Shown here piece after piece: positions 1 through 12,244 of a stretch of 64,000 nt of DNA. The DNA lies in contig CM075770.1 of the NCBI GenBank assembly GCA_037974665.1, positions 7,142,501 to 7,206,500 on the forward strand, written 5' to 3'. The notes below the pieces were generated by a model. It worked only from the letters and a program-made list of their open reading frames with translations. It ran no database searches and was not told where the DNA came from. The stretch's first letter is position 1. Each line of letters begins with the position of its first letter. The position numbers were made by a program, and so were the translations under genes. The DNA is from Ehretia macrophylla (Eukaryota > Streptophyta > Magnoliopsida > Boraginales > Ehretiaceae).

Positions 1-600
1 TTGAATAGTTCTCTCAGATTGTCCATCAGTTCGAGAGTGATAAGCTGTGCTGAAACTCAACTTCATTCCCAAAGCTTCTTGCAATCTCTTCCAAAATCGG
101 GAAGTAAAACGAGGATCCCTATCCGATACAATACTCATAGGCATCCCGTGCAATCTTACAATCTCCGCCACATACATATCTCCTAATTTCTCAGGACTAT
201 CCTCCTTTTTCATCGGTAAGAAATGCGCTGACTTAGTCAATTTATCCACTATGACCCAAGCGGCATCATGACCCTTTTGTGACCTCGGCAGGTCCATAAC
301 AAAGTCCATAGTTATATGATCCCATTTCCATAGAGGAATCTCTAACGGCTGAAGTAAACCTGCTGGTCGTTGATGTTCTGCTTTGACTCTCTGGTAAGTC
401 AAACACCATGCCACAAACTCCGCGATCTCTCTCTTCATGTTATTCCACCAATAGTGTTGCTTCAAATCCCGGTACATCTTTGTTCCACCGCGGTGAATAA
501 TGCATCTTGAATTATGGGCTTCTTCAAGAATCTTCTTTTTCAGCTCTGGCTCATTAGGAACACAAATCCAATTCCTAAACCTCCAAATACCATCATCATG
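1..600 (-). pseudogene. gypsy integrase remnant (zinc-binding and catalytic core), cut by window edge
   Basis: The minus strand encodes the integrase H2C2 zinc-binding region ([16 protein letters not shown] near 430-510), then core motifs such as [13 protein letters not shown] and [15 protein letters not shown]. Near the window edge comes a stretch related to [16 protein letters not shown]. The enzyme would join element cDNA to the chromosome. The C-terminal part and the chromodomain lie outside the window. Decayed. Confidence 0.8.
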
Positions 601-779
601 AAACTTGAAATCTGTGTTGCTTTTTTTAATCTTCTGAAACTGTTGGTCCTTCTGTTGAGGCTCTCGCAATTCAAACAACAAGGTGGATTGAACTTGTGTA
701 GTGGCAAAAAGTAACCCTTTTCGAGTCAATTGTGGTTTCCACAAGAATGCTTCCTCTAATAACTCCTGCACCTTGACTT

Positions 780-1240
780 CCAGTTTTGCCATGCTTGCTT
801 TCCTACTTAAGGCATCTGCAACTACATTTTCTTTACCGGGCACATAATTGATTGTGCAGTTATAGTCATCCAAAAGCTCCATCCACCGCCTTTGCCTCAT
901 ATTCAACTCTTTTTGTGAGAACAAGTATTTCAAGCTCTTGTAATCAGTAAACATCTAGAACTTGTTACCCCACAGATAGTGCCTCCATTTCTTGAGTGCA
1001 AACACGATAGCCGCTAATTCCAAATCATGCGTCGGGTAGTTCAATTCATACGGCTTCGGTTTCCTAGAAGCATACGCAATCACTCTACCATTTTGCATCA
1101 ACACACAATCTAGTCATTCCTTCGAAGCATCGCTATAGATTACAAAACCTTGATTCCCTTCAGGCAATGCAAGAATAGGTGCAGTAGTCAATCTTTTCTT
1201 CAATTCTTGGAAGCTGTTCTCACACTTGTTATCCCACAAA
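780..1240 (-). pseudogene. gypsy RNase H remnant
   Basis: Minus-strand motifs typical of Ty3/gypsy RNase H are visible: VIYSDASKE near 1115-1140, [19 protein letters not shown] near 970-1030, and [13 protein letters not shown] near 780-815. This domain degrades the RNA strand during reverse transcription. It lies between RT and integrase, as in chromoviruses. Decayed. Confidence 0.75.
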
Positions 1241-1399
1241 AACTTTGTTTTCTTTTGAGTGAGCTTTGTAAGTAGTCCTGCAATCTTAGAGAAATCTTTC
1301 ATGAATCTCTGATGATAGCTGGCAAGACTAAGAAAACTCTGAACCTCCGTAACATTTTCTGGCTTGTTCAAAGACATCACCGCTTCTATCTTTGCTGGA

Positions 1400-2010
1400 T
1401 CCACTGCTATTCCCTCTTGGGATATGATATGCCCTAAAAATGTAATCTGCTGCAACCAAAATTCACTTGTTAAACTTTGCATACAATTGATGCTCTCGAA
1501 GTTTCTGCAATACCAACCGCAGATGTTGTTCATGCTCAGCCTCGGATTTCGGGTATACCAAAATATCATCAATGAAGATCACCACAAATTGGTCCAAGTA
1601 GGGTTGAAACACCCTGTGCATCAAATCCATAAAAGCTGTAGGGGCATTGGTTAGTCCAAATGGCATCACCACATATTCATAATGCCCATATCTTTTCCTA
1701 AAAGCCATTTTAGGCACATCTTCCTTTTTGATTCGCAACTGATAGTACCCTTACCTCAAGTCGAGCTTTGAATACACTTTGGCTCCTTGAAGTTGATCAA
1801 ATAACTCGTCGATCAGTGGAAGTGGGTATTTATTCTTGACAGTCACTTGGTTCAATCCTCGGTAGTCGATGCATAGCCTCAACGTTCCGTCTTTCTTCTT
1901 TACAAATAGGACTGATGCACCCCCACAGAGAAGAACTTGGTTGAACAAACCCCTTCTTCAACAATCCTTGCAATTGGTCCTTCAATTCTTGTAGCTCGGC
2001 CGGTGCCATA
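1400..2010 (-). pseudogene. gypsy reverse transcriptase remnant
   Basis: The minus strand carries the RT landmarks of Ty3/gypsy: [76 protein letters not shown], and the catalytic FIDDILVY near 1555-1580. Family and domain order are clear. Broken in several places. Confidence 0.85.
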
Positions 2011-2279
2011 CGATATGAACTCGATCTCCCAATTTGGGGGTAAACTGGGCAATTCTTCTGGAAACACATCCGCATAGTCTTTGATCACTGGCATCTCCTC
2101 CAACTTAGCTTTGTCCGACGGCTTGTTGATGAGGTAAGCTAAGTATCCACTACACCCTTTTCTCAAGGACTTCACTGCTTTCGTAGATGAAATGATAGAA
2201 CTCCCGGTGAAATCTCTTCGACCCATTACCTCCAGTATTGGTTGACCAGGTACCAGGAACGTTACAATCTTCGTCCAGC

Positions 2280-2640
2280 AATCTAGTTGGACATGATGCT
2301 TTGCCAACCAGTCCATCCCTAAGATGACCTCATAGTCTCGAAAAGGTAATACAATAAGATTGGCTGAGAATTCCCTATCCTTAATTTGGATTTTACATGC
2401 TTTACAAGCTGAGCTAGTAACAAGTTTAGAACCCATCGGAGTACCAACTTCTACTTCATAAGGCAAACGTACAACTCGTAGTTTCACACGTTGCACACAT
2501 AAGGGAATAATAAATGAATGAGTAGCACCTGGATCAATTAGTACCCTAATAGGTTGATTCAATATGAAGAATGTACCTTCAACAACAGCGGTCTCCTCTG
2601 GAAGCTCCTCGCACTCAATAGCGTAAGCTCGAGCCTGAAC
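2280..2640 (-). pseudogene. gypsy aspartic protease remnant
   Basis: Minus-strand sequence near 2520-2560 matches the retropepsin active-site loop region (VLID.GATHSFI). It is followed by [14 protein letters not shown] near 2300-2350, the conserved downstream block of gypsy proteases. It sits between the gag zinc knuckles and RT as expected. This protease would process the Gag-Pol polyprotein. Confidence 0.78.
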
Positions 2641-2679
2641 TCTAGGAACTGGAATCTTGCCTTTACCAGCTAGTTTAAC

Positions 2680-3705
2680 TTGATTTTGTCCTGCTTGCCA
2701 TTTAGGACAATCCTTGATCTGATGCTGATCACTGCCACACCACACACATCGTCCTGACTTCTTCCAGCACTGGTCCTCGGTATGCCCCTTCTTGTCACAA
2801 TAAGAACAGTTGATAGACTGAGTAGCAGGTGAACTACTCGTGGATCCGCAGGTGGAAGAGGCTGATGGCGCTTTAGTCGGGCCACAGTTATTAGCTGGTC
2901 TATTCTGGCTCTGGCCCTGACTACGACTCTGACTCTGGAATTTCCTTTGTTGCCCTGAAGGCTGGTATGGTTTCTTGTTCGGCCGGCTCGAACCGGCTCT
3001 ATCAAGTTTCCTTTTCTCAACTCGGGAAGCAGCAGCAAAGAGAGCAGAATAGGTATTGAAGTCATGCAAAGCCAACTGGTCCTGAATCTCTGGCCTCAAT
3101 CCAGTCGTAAATTTCCACATCTTCGCCTCAGGAGTACTGACCATGTATTGAGCATAGCGAGACAGTCAGTCAAAACGAACCTCGTACTGGGCCACCGTCA
3201 TGTTACCCTGGTTCAGGTGCATGAATTCCTCAATCCGCCTCTGCCTGAAAACTGCAGGTACATATTTCTCCTTGAATGCCTTAACGAAATTACCCCACAA
3301 GCGAGGTGTATGATCAGTTTCCCACAGTGCCTCCACAATGTGCCACCAATGCTTAGCATCCCCGTGCGACAAAAACACAACAAACTCGACCTTTTCTTCA
3401 TTAGTATAATCAAGTGGCCTGAAAATCCTCTCGATCTCAGACAACCAAGCCTCTACTTTTTCATCATCAGCTTCCCCGTGGCCTGAAAGTCAAGGAACTC
3501 TCTCATTCTGCTATGTCTCTCATGGTTACCATCATTCCTATTGTTGTTGTTGTTTGCTTCACGTGCATCTTGACGTTCCATCACTCGCGATATGCGATCC
3601 ATGGCATTCGCCATCATATTAATCATAGCTATGCCGGGATTAGTTTGATAAGCATCTCTGGTCTCTTGGGGCTCACCGCTCCTATTAGTAGTGCGGGTAC
3701 TAGGG
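2680..3705 (-). pseudogene. gypsy gag remnant with two zinc knuckles
   Basis: Capsid-type motifs are visible on the minus strand: EIERIFRPLDYTNEEKVEF, HWWHIVEALWETDH, KEKYVPAVFRQRR and NQGNMTVAQYEVRF. Two CCHC zinc knuckles follow near 2700-2815 (CSYCDKKGHTEDQC and CVWCGSDQHQIKDC). The upstream edge is placed by comparison with the related gag whose start is near 22876. Gag packages the element RNA into virus-like particles. Decayed. Confidence 0.8.
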
Positions 3706-3940
3706 CCAGCCCGATAAACAATTTATTGAAATACGATAAGACAAGAATTTAATGCATAAGACATGCAACATAATATAGATACACGATTCTAAAAACAATT
3801 AAGACATGTTAATCACATAAGCACAATGAATATAGAAGGCACAATTAACATTATCACACAATAACATATAGACAAATCATCCTAATTACCTTAGGGCTTC
3901 TACCCATGGTCCGAGAGTTAAACTCGGCTTAAGCAATCTA

Positions 3941-3953
3941 AGCTCTGATACCA
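3941..3953 (-). other. primer-binding site, initiator tRNA-Met
   Basis: The minus strand reads TGGTATCAGAGCT, the usual plant gypsy/copia primer site complementary to the 3' end of initiator tRNA-Met. It is separated from the LTR end at 3967 by 13 bases. This fixes the orientation and shows that the adjoining LTR piece is the 5' LTR of the minus-strand element. Confidence 0.88.
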
Positions 3954-3966
3954 TTCTCCTATAAGG

Positions 3967-4373
3967 TGTCACGCCTCAACATGGCCTATAAAGGTTAGAC
4001 TAGGGTGTGATTTAAACATTCAAGTCATATCTCGTACTTAATCGTTCATGAAAGTTTAACACTTAACATTTTAGCCTAAACTCCAAAATTTTTTGGGAAA
4101 ACAGGCAGCATAACGGTTGTAATTGGGCTCTTTAGTTTGACCTAATTCTCAAAACGCCTCAAAATTTTAAATCTCAATTTCATTTCCAACAAAGATTACT
4201 ATTTATCATCAATTGAAACGCCTACTAGTTGTCTCGAAGTCTCGTTTGATTAATAACCTAGCATGATACAATGGCTCGCTTGTTTGTTAATCCTCGTTAC
4301 AAAAGTACTTGTTGATCTTAGCTTAACAATGAATACCTGTTTAAGATTGGATAGGTTCATTTTACTTAATTCC
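3967..4373 (-). repeat. U5-side piece of a gypsy 5' LTR (minus orientation)
   Basis: It starts TGTCACGCC, matching the U5 edge of the LTRs at 14667 and 23155. It runs about 407 bases and then stops abruptly at a junction with an LTR of opposite orientation. Its reverse complement matches 6890-7294 at roughly 85 percent, including the LTR edge, so the two ends of 3967-7294 form a long imperfect inverted repeat. Confidence 0.85.
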
Positions 4374-7294
4374 TTCAAGCCTTTCATTTTTCTTTCATTA
4401 TTCCTCTCTTTCTCTCATTCTTTCTCTCATTTCTCCTCTCTCTCTCGGCCCTAGCTGAAAATATACTCTCCATAGCTTAAGTTCATCACTCAATGGTTCA
4501 TCAAGATATGCAAGCTACTAGGAACTCGACCAAGCAAAGCTAGAATGCAAAAGACACACATGCAAGCTCATTGAACCTTCATTTCGGCTTAGGTGAGTTT
4601 GTTAGCTTCCATTTCATTTTCTTTTTGTTCTAGCCACTTGCACATACTAAGAACATGGTTACTAAGCTAGGAAATTAGAGAAAATCAAGTGGTCTCTCGG
4701 CTAAGCAAGGAAAAAGGTCAACATTGTGCTTCATCAAGAGTTTGTGCATCTTCCTTGTTGTCTTGCTAAGGTGAGGGCTAAAACTTCTTGAAAAGCTTTC
4801 AAAAACCACATGCATGCCTTTAAATGTCTATTTTTACTTCTGTACTTGTGATATATGTGTCTTCATGAGCTTTTGTAAACATGCATGGCAAGATATTTGG
4901 CTAGAATGTGATGATAGATGAAATCGCGTATGGGACAGTCTTCTGTTTTGTTGGTGCGAGGTGATTTTGACCAGGTAAATGATGTTGAAAATGTGTAAAA
5001 ATTGGAATGTAACTCGTTTTGCCAGTTCTGAGCATTTTTCGCAGAAATAGGACAAAGCTAATTTTGATTCTAAGGTCCTCAAAATGGAAAAAATATCAAT
5101 ATGTGTCCAAATCTGGAAAATCTGGGAAAATGAAGCAAGTTTTGGTAGGTTCACTATCCTTGTAGAACGAACCAGTTTTGTCTTAGTAAATGATATCCAA
5201 AATGCATAAAATTTGGTGTGCTGCTATATTTCTCAGTTCTGGACATTTTTTTCAAAATAGACTAAGGCCAAATCTGACCCTAAAGTCCTAAAAAACGACA
5301 AGTATTGAAATATGTACAAATCTGGACAGTTTTGCGTAGTCTCACGGTTTTGGCTATAACTCTTGGACCCGAACTCCAAATGATGTGAGGTTTGTTTCTG
5401 AATTTAGTTCACTCCTTAAGATTTAATTTGATATCTTGTTCACTTGAATTGGATATTTTTTGCTTGTTTCAATGATTGTAGGAAAACAGTCCATTGCAGT
5501 GAGGGTTTCATCTAGTGATATGCTATGAAAATTATTGTAACTTCTCTTGTTGTGTTAAATGTTTGGGATTGTGGCACTTGGATGTTGTGTGGACTATTTG
5601 AATGATTGAGGATGTTTAATTAATCGATGCATGGCTTGAGTTTAATTAAGTGATCACCTGTGGCTTAATTACACGGGTAAGCATGAATTAAAACCCTAGT
5701 GACTAGGAAAATTCGCTAAGTGTTGATCCTATTGATATCGTGTTTAATCATGTAATTAGGAGGCTGCCCTTATAGCCCTAAATGTGATCCCGATGATTAC
5801 ATGTTGACAAGTAGACCTTTTTTGCACCCAGTCCCACGTAAACGTCGTTGCATGTGGTGTGACTTTATTATTTGATTATGTGAACTTTGAAATGAGTTAT
5901 ATGATTTGATTTACATGCGTTACATGGCTGCCCGTTTAATATTCATATAACTCCATGTGCTTTACTAGTGAAATTACTTGGCATATCGTGCCCCGCGTGT
6001 TTACTTGTCATATCGTGCCCCGCGTGTTTACTTGTCAATGTGCAATCTTATGACTGCTCGGAGGCAACCTACTTCGCTATCCTCCTAATGTGATATATTA
6101 AATGTCATAAATGTGCATTGCATACAAGGTTGAAACCTTTCTTTCTGGCGTGGTAGTGTTCACGTACACCGGGCGGCATCGGGCTTGCCGGTGCAACCGT
6201 GACTACCATTGTCCAATTCTTTCTCTCGCTTGGGGGCTAGACTTTCTCAGAGAGTTGGGTCATAGGATTTCGGGGTACATCCGAAGTACACCCATTTGGT
6301 GTGATAAGGGGATGATTTGAAGTCGGCCGCAACACCTGATACTGGAAATGAACTGAGAGCAAAAGCTCACCGTATCCTTTTCACAATGTGTATAAGTACT
6401 CTCGCTTGGTTCCTAGAGGACCTCAGAGAGGAAAGACGGGTAATTGTGTTCTTTTACTTTTATATTACGTTATGTACTTACTTGTGATGTAATGTCATGC
6501 TTGCAAAAGGGTTTTCATAAGTTGAACCGGAAAATGAGTTTCAAAACTTATTTCTCGTTCCCCTTCGCTGAGTTCATAAGGACTCACCCTCTTTTATCAT
6601 CTCAGGTGAAGAAGACCAGGAACAGGTACCCGAAGACAACGTGCCTAATCATGATTCCTTGAAATGATTGCTTACCCAACGTGCCTTACGTGACTATGGA
6701 CATTTTGTGAACGATATGTTGCTTGAAGACTATTTCGTATGTTACTTGTTATTGTATTGTAAATGACCCCTGTTGTAATTTGGGGTCTAATTTTGGCTTG
6801 TATTGATCATAACTAGTTAGACACTCTTGGTCATTTTTGCTATCGCTACTGGCTAGTATCTATAATAAGATTATGAAGTGTCAGGTAAGGATTAAGTAAA
6901 ATTAATCTATCCAATATTAAACAGGTACTTATTGTTAAGCTAAGATCAACATGTACATTTGTAACAAGGATCAACTAACAAACGAGACATAGTATCATGC
7001 TAGGCTATTAATCAAACGAGACTTCGAGATAACTAGTAGGCGTTTCGATTGGTTACAAACAGTAATCTTAGTTGGAAATGAATTTGAGATTCAGAGTTTT
7101 GAGGTCTTTAGAAAATTAGGTCAAACTAAGGAGCCCAATTACAGCCGTTATTATGCCAGTTTTCTGGAGAATTTGTGGAGTTTAAGCTAAAACGTTAAGT
7201 GTTAAACTTTCATGAACGATTAAGTACGTGATATAACTTGAATGTTTAGATCATACCCTAGTCTAACCTTTATAGGTCGGGTTGGGGTGTGACA
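4374..7294 (+). repeat. gypsy LTR, plus orientation, lacking its U3 start
   Basis: From the junction at about 4374 the sequence is collinear with the plus-strand LTR at 41611-44564 and with the reverse complement of the LTRs at 14667-18364 and 23155-26906. It includes a pyrimidine-rich tract at 4375-4450 and ends in GGGGTGTGACA at 7294, directly against 5S spacer. Roughly 650 bases of the U3 end are absent. It is either the 3' LTR or a solo LTR of a plus-strand element. Confidence 0.85.
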
Positions 7295-7364
7295 GAATGG
7301 GTCGTCTCTCTGGGCTGGGACTGTAAACCATCAACACATAAGGGCTTTGCAACATCAACGTGAC

Positions 7365-7483
7365 GGGTGCGATCATACCAGCACTAATGCACCAGATACC
7401 ATCAGAACTCCGAAGCTAATCGTGCTTGAGCGAAAGTAGTACTAGGATGGGTGACCCCTTGGGAAGTCCTCATGTTGCACCCC
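7365..7483 (+). rRNA. 5S rRNA gene copy 1 (mixed type I/II)
   Basis: Full length from GGGTGCGATC to TTGCACCCC. The 3' half is type I, but the A-box region reads GAAGCTAATCG, mixing both types. First copy after the gypsy LTR edge at 7294. Its upstream spacer block keeps only about 70 bases. Confidence 0.9.
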
Positions 7484-8044
7484 CTTTTAATTTTTTTTTG
7501 GCCCCGTTTAGCCTTGCCAAGATGCTTTAGCCATCACATTTCTATTATCGAGTCCTACGGCATCTTAGGCAAGACAACTTCGCTTCGCAGAGAGGCTGGG
7601 CCTACAAATCAGGGGTCTGGGGCTTGTGACCTGGTGTCCGTTGCTCTGATGCCCATAACTTTTGATCAGTAAGGAGTTATCCGATGCATATCATAATGTT
7701 GGAAATCTCTCTGGGAGGTCTACGATAGGGGCAGTATGCATGCTTTGCTGTGCCTTATTTCAGAGGCTAAAATCGAACGTTTTCATCAGTTTTGGCCCAC
7801 TTTAATTCTTTTTGCGCTGTTGTTTCATCCCAGATCGTTCGTATTGAGCTGCAAAAAGGACGACAACCTAACTCGTGGGACATTAGAGAGCCCTACAACG
7901 CGTTGATATCATGTCTTGCAAGGTTGCTACATTGTTGAAGCAGATGGGTTGTCGATAAGCCCATTGGGCCTTTCAAATAGGTCGTCTCTCTAGGCTGGGA
8001 CTGTGAACCGTCAACACATAAGGGCTTTGCGCCATCAACAAGAC

Positions 8045-8163
8045 GGGTGTGATCATACCAGCACTACTGCACCGGATTCCGTCATAACTCTAAAGTTAAC
8101 CTTGCTTGGGCGAGAGTAGTACTACGATGGGTGACCCTTTGAGATGTGCTCATGTTGTACCCC
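8045..8163 (+). rRNA. 5S rRNA gene copy 2 (type I, diverged)
   Basis: 680 bases after copy 1. Several private changes lie in the middle and 3' part (CGTCATAACTC, GAGATGTGCTC, TTGTACCCC). It is among the most diverged full-length copies, and function is unlikely. Confidence 0.85.
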
Positions 8164-8724
8164 TTTTAATTTTATTTTTTTCCTCGTTTAGCCTTGCCAA
8201 GATGCTTTATCCATCACATTTCTATTATCGAGTCCAACGGCATCTTGGGCAAGACAACTTCGCTTTGCAGAGAGGCTGGGCCTGCAAACCGAGGTCCTGG
8301 GGCTTATGAGCTGGTGTCCGTCGCTCTGATGCCAATAACTTTTGATCCGTAAGGTGTTATGCAACGCATAGCATAACGTTGAAAAGCTCTCTGGGAGCTC
8401 TACGATAGGGGTAGCATTCCTGCTCAGCTGTGCCTATTTTCAGAGCCCAAAATCAAACATTTTCATCAGTTTTGGGCTACTTTAATTCTTTTTGTGCTGT
8501 TGTTTCATCCCGCATCGTTTGTCGTGAGCAGCGAAAAGGACGACTACCTAACTTGTGGGACATTAGAGCACCCTACAACACGTCGATATCACGTCTTGCG
8601 AGGTTGCTACGTTGTTGAAGTAGATGGGTTATCGATAAGCCCATTGGGCCTTTCGAATAGGTCGTCTCTCTGGGCTGGGACTGTGAACCATCAACGCATA
8701 CGACCATTGCATCCTCAACATGAC

Positions 8725-8843
8725 GGGTACGATCATACCAGTACTAATGCCCCGGATCCCATTAGAACTTTGAAGCTAAGCGTGCTTGGGCGAGAGTAAT
8801 ACTAGGATGGGTGACACCCTTGGAAGTCCTCGTGTTCCACCCC
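8725..8843 (+). rRNA. 5S rRNA gene copy 3 (type II)
   Basis: Carries GCCCCGGATCCC and GAAGCTAAGCGTGCTTGGGCGAG, with the C-box region reading GGGTGACACCC. First type II copy of the alternating stretch. Confidence 0.9.
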
Positions 8844-9404
8844 GGTTTAATTTTTTTTTTTTGCCTCATTTAGCCTTGCCAAGATGCTTTATCCATCACA
8901 TTTCTATTATCGAGTCCTACGGCATTTTAGGCAAGACAACTTCGCGTCGTCAAGAGGTTGGGCCCGTAGACCAAGGGCGTGGGACTTGTGACCTAGTGTA
9001 CGTCACTCTGGTGCCCATAACTTATGATCCGTAAGGTGTTATGTGGCGCGCAGCATACTGTTGGAAAGTTTTCCAGGAGCTCTACGATGGGAACAGTAAG
9101 ACTGCTTTGCTACACCTATTTTTGGAGCCCAAAATCGAACATTTTCATCAGTTTCGGTCCACTTTTCTATTTTTTGTGCTTTTTTCATCCCGGATCATTC
9201 GTCGTCAGCCACGAAAAGGATGACAACCTAACTCATAGGATATTAGAGGGCCCTATAACGCGTCGATATCACGTCTTGCAGTGATGCTGCCTTGTTGAAG
9301 CAGATGGGTTGTCGATAAGCCTATTGGGCCATTTGAATGGGTCGTCTCTCTTGCCTGTGACGGTGAACTGTCAACCAATAAGGGCTTTGCACCATCAACA
9401 TGAC

Positions 9405-9523
9405 GGGTACGATTATACCAACACTAATACACTGGATCCCATAAGAACTCCAAAGTTAAGCATGCTTGGCCGAGAGTAGTACTAGGATGGGTGACCCCCG
9501 GGGAAATCCTCATGTTGCACCCC
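9405..9523 (+). rRNA. 5S rRNA gene copy 4 (type I, mixed)
   Basis: The 5' half resembles neither type cleanly (CGATTATACCAACAC, CCATAAGAAC). The A-box is GAAGTTAAGC-like with one change, and the 3' end CATGTTGCACCCC is type I. Confidence 0.88.
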
Positions 9524-10086
9524 GTTTTAAAATTTTTTTTTTTTGCCCCGTTTAGCCTTGCAAAGATGCTTTATCCATCACATTTCTATTATCGAGTCCT
9601 ACAGCATCTTGGGCAAGACAACTTCTATTGGCGGAGAAGATGAGCCTACAAACTGGGGGCCTGGGGCTTGTGACCTAGTGTCCGTCGCTCTGATGCCCAA
9701 AACTTTTGATCCGTAAGGAGTTATGCGATGCATAGCATAACGTTGGAAAGCTCTCTGGGAGCTCTACGATAGGGGCAGCATGCCTGCACTGTTGTGCCTA
9801 TTTTTGGAGCCCAAAATCACACATTTTCAATAGTTTTGGCCCACTTTAATTCTTTTTGCGCTGTTGTTCGTCCCGGATCGTTCGTCGTGAGCCGCAAAAA
9901 GGAAAACAACCTAACTCGCGGGACATTAGTGCACCCTACAACGCGTCAATATAACGTCTTGCGAGTTTGCTATGTTGTTGAAGCAGATGGGTTGTCGATA
10001 AGCCCATTGGGCTTTCGAATGGGTCGTCTCTCTGGGCTGGGACTCTGAACCGTCAACGCATAAGGGCTTTGTGCCCTCAACAGGAT

Positions 10087-10205
10087 GGGTGCGATCATAC
10101 CAGCACTAATGCCCCGGATCCCATCAGAACTTTGAAGCTAAGCGTGCTTGGGCGAGAGTAGTACTAGGATGGGTGATACCCTTGGAAGTTCTCATGTTCC
10201 ACCCC
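10087..10205 (+). rRNA. 5S rRNA gene copy 5 (type II)
   Basis: The first 75 bases are very close to the plant 5S consensus, with an intact A-box (AAGCGTGCTTGGGCGAGAG) and GTAGTACTAGGATGGGTGA. The C-box then departs with TACCCTTGG. One of the better-kept copies. Confidence 0.92.
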
Positions 10206-10769
10206 TGTTTAATTTTTTTTTTGCCCCGTTTAGCCTTGCTAAAATGCTTTATCCATCACATTTCTATTATCGAGTCTCACGGCATCTTGGGCAAGACAAC
10301 TTCGCATCGCCGAAAGGTTGGGCCTGCAAACCGAGGGCGTGGCACATGTGACCTGGTGTCTGTCGCCCCGGTGCCTATAACTTATGATCCGTAAGGAGTT
10401 ATGCGGCACACAGCATACCGTTGGAAAGCTCTCTGAGAGCTCAACGATGGGAGTAGCAAGCCTGCTCTGTTGCGCCTATTTTCAGAGCCTAAAATTGAAT
10501 ATTTTTATCCGTTTTGATCCATTTTTCTTCTTTTTGTGCTTTTTTTTTTTGGTCCTGGATCGTTTGTCGTGAGCCGTGAAAAAGACGATAACCTAACGCA
10601 CAGGATATTAGAGGGCCCTACAACACGTCGATATCACATCTTGCAAGGATGCTCCATTGTTGTAGCAGATGGGTTGTAGATAAGCCCATTGGTCCTTTCG
10701 AATGGGTCGTCTCTCTGGGCTGGGACTGTGAACCGTTAACACATTAGGGCTTTGCACCATCAACATGAC

Positions 10770-10888
10770 GGGTGCGATCATACTAGCACTAATGCATCAG
10801 ATTGCATTAGAACTCCGAAGTTAAATGCGCTTGGGCAAGAGTAGTACTAAGATGGGTGACCCCTTGGGAAGTCCTCATGTTGCACCCC
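10770..10888 (+). rRNA. 5S rRNA gene copy 6 (type I)
   Basis: Full length with type I 3' end. The A-box region is altered (GTTAAATGCGCTTGGGC), which should weaken TFIIIA/TFIIIC recognition. Confidence 0.88.
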
Positions 10889-11448
10889 CTTTTAATTTTT
10901 TTTTTGCCCCGTTTAGCCTTGCAAAGATGCTTTATCCATCATATTTCTATTATCGAGTCCTACGGCAACTTGGGCAAGACAACTTCTCTTCGCAGAGAGG
11001 CTGGGCCTGCAAACCGGGGGCCTGGGGCTTGTGACCTGGTGTCCGTCGCTCTGATGCCTATAACTTTTGATCCGTAAGGAGTTATGCGATGCATAGCATA
11101 ACGTTGGAAAGCTCTCCGGGAGCTCTACGATAGGGGTAGCATGCCTGCACTACTGTGCCTATTTTCGGAACCCAAAATCAAACGTTTTCATCAGTTTTGG
11201 CCCACTTTAATTCTTTTTGCATTGTTATTCATCCCGGATCATTCGTCGTGAGCCGTGAAAAGGATGAAAACCTAACTCGCGGGACATTAGAGCATCCTAC
11301 AATGCGTCGATATAAGGTCTTGCGAGGTTGCTACATTATTGACGCAGATGGGTTGTCGATAAGCCCATTGGGCCTTTCGAATGGGTCGTCTCTCTTGGCT
11401 GGGACTTTGAACCGCCAACACATAAGGGCTTTGCGCCCTCAACAGGAC

Positions 11449-11565
11449 GGGCGATCATACCAGCAGTAATGCCCCGGATCCCATCAGAACTTCGAAGCTA
11501 AGCGTGCTTGGGCGAGAGTAGTTCTAGGATGGGTGACACCCTTGGAAGTCCTCGTGTTCCACCCC
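11449..11565 (+). rRNA. 5S rRNA gene copy 7 (type II)
   Basis: Two bases shorter at the 5' end (GGGCGATC instead of GGGTGCGATC). The rest is a good type II sequence with an intact A-box and GGGTGACACCC. Confidence 0.9.
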
Positions 11566-12125
11566 CGTTTAATTTTTTTTTTCCCTGTTTAACCTTGCTA
11601 AGATGTTTTATCCATCCCATTCCTATTATTGAGTCTCATGGCATCTTGGTCAAGACTACTTCGCATCGCCGAAAGGTTGGGCCTGCAAACCGAAGGCGTG
11701 TGGCATGTGACCTGGTATCCGTCGCTCTGGTGCCTATAATTTATGATCCGTCAAGAGTTATGCGGCACACAACATACCGTTAGAAAGCTCTCCGAGAGCT
11801 CAACGATGGGGGCAGTAAGCCTACTATGTTGCGCCTATTTTCGGAGCCCAAACTCTAACGTTTTTATCAGTTTTGGTCCACTTTTCTTCTTTTTGTGCTT
11901 TTTTTTTGTCCCAGATCGTTCGTAGTGAGCCGCGAAAAGGACGACAACCTAACGCACAGGATATTATAGGGCCCTACAACACGTCGATATCACGTCTTGC
12001 AAGGATGCTCCGTTGTTGTAGCAGATGAGTTATAGATAAGCCCTTTGGGCCTTTCGAGTGGGTCATGTGTCTGGGCTGGGACTGTGAACCGTCAACACAT
12101 AAGGGCTTTACACCATCAACATGAC

Positions 12126-12244
12126 GGGTACGATCATACCAGCACTAATGCACCAGATTCTATCAAAACTCCGAAGTTAACCGTTCTTGGGCGAGAGTAG
12201 TACTAGGATGGGTGACCCCTTGGGAAGTCCTCATGTTGCACCCA
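12126..12244 (+). rRNA. 5S rRNA gene copy 8 (type I)
   Basis: Full-length type I with a changed A-box (AACCGTTCTTGGG) and 3' end TTGCACCCA. Preceded by the usual ACATAAGGGC block. Confidence 0.89.

Larger units (their letters stand above)
1..7294 (-). mobile_element. Ty3/gypsy chromovirus (Tekay/Del-like), 5' part, with a head-to-head LTR pair
   Basis: On the minus strand this stretch reads gag, protease, reverse transcriptase, RNase H and integrase from high to low coordinates, the Ty3/gypsy order, and the left window edge cuts it inside integrase. A primer-binding site and the U5 end of its 5' LTR lie at 3941-4373. An LTR of the same family in the opposite orientation is joined at about 4374 and ends at 7294 against 5S spacer. 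It is closely related to the element at 14667-26906, judging by the shared gag, protease and RT motifs. It is a broken fossil with many breaks (of the order of ten) in the coding part. The plus-strand piece could be a second element or the product of an inversion; the sequence alone does not decide. Confidence 0.88.

Noticed and set aside
3967-7294. A foldback or Mutator-like DNA transposon with 0.4-kb terminal inverted repeats
   Set aside because: Both inverted arms are ends of one gypsy LTR family seen elsewhere in the window in normal context, and the middle is the same LTR. No transposase is present.
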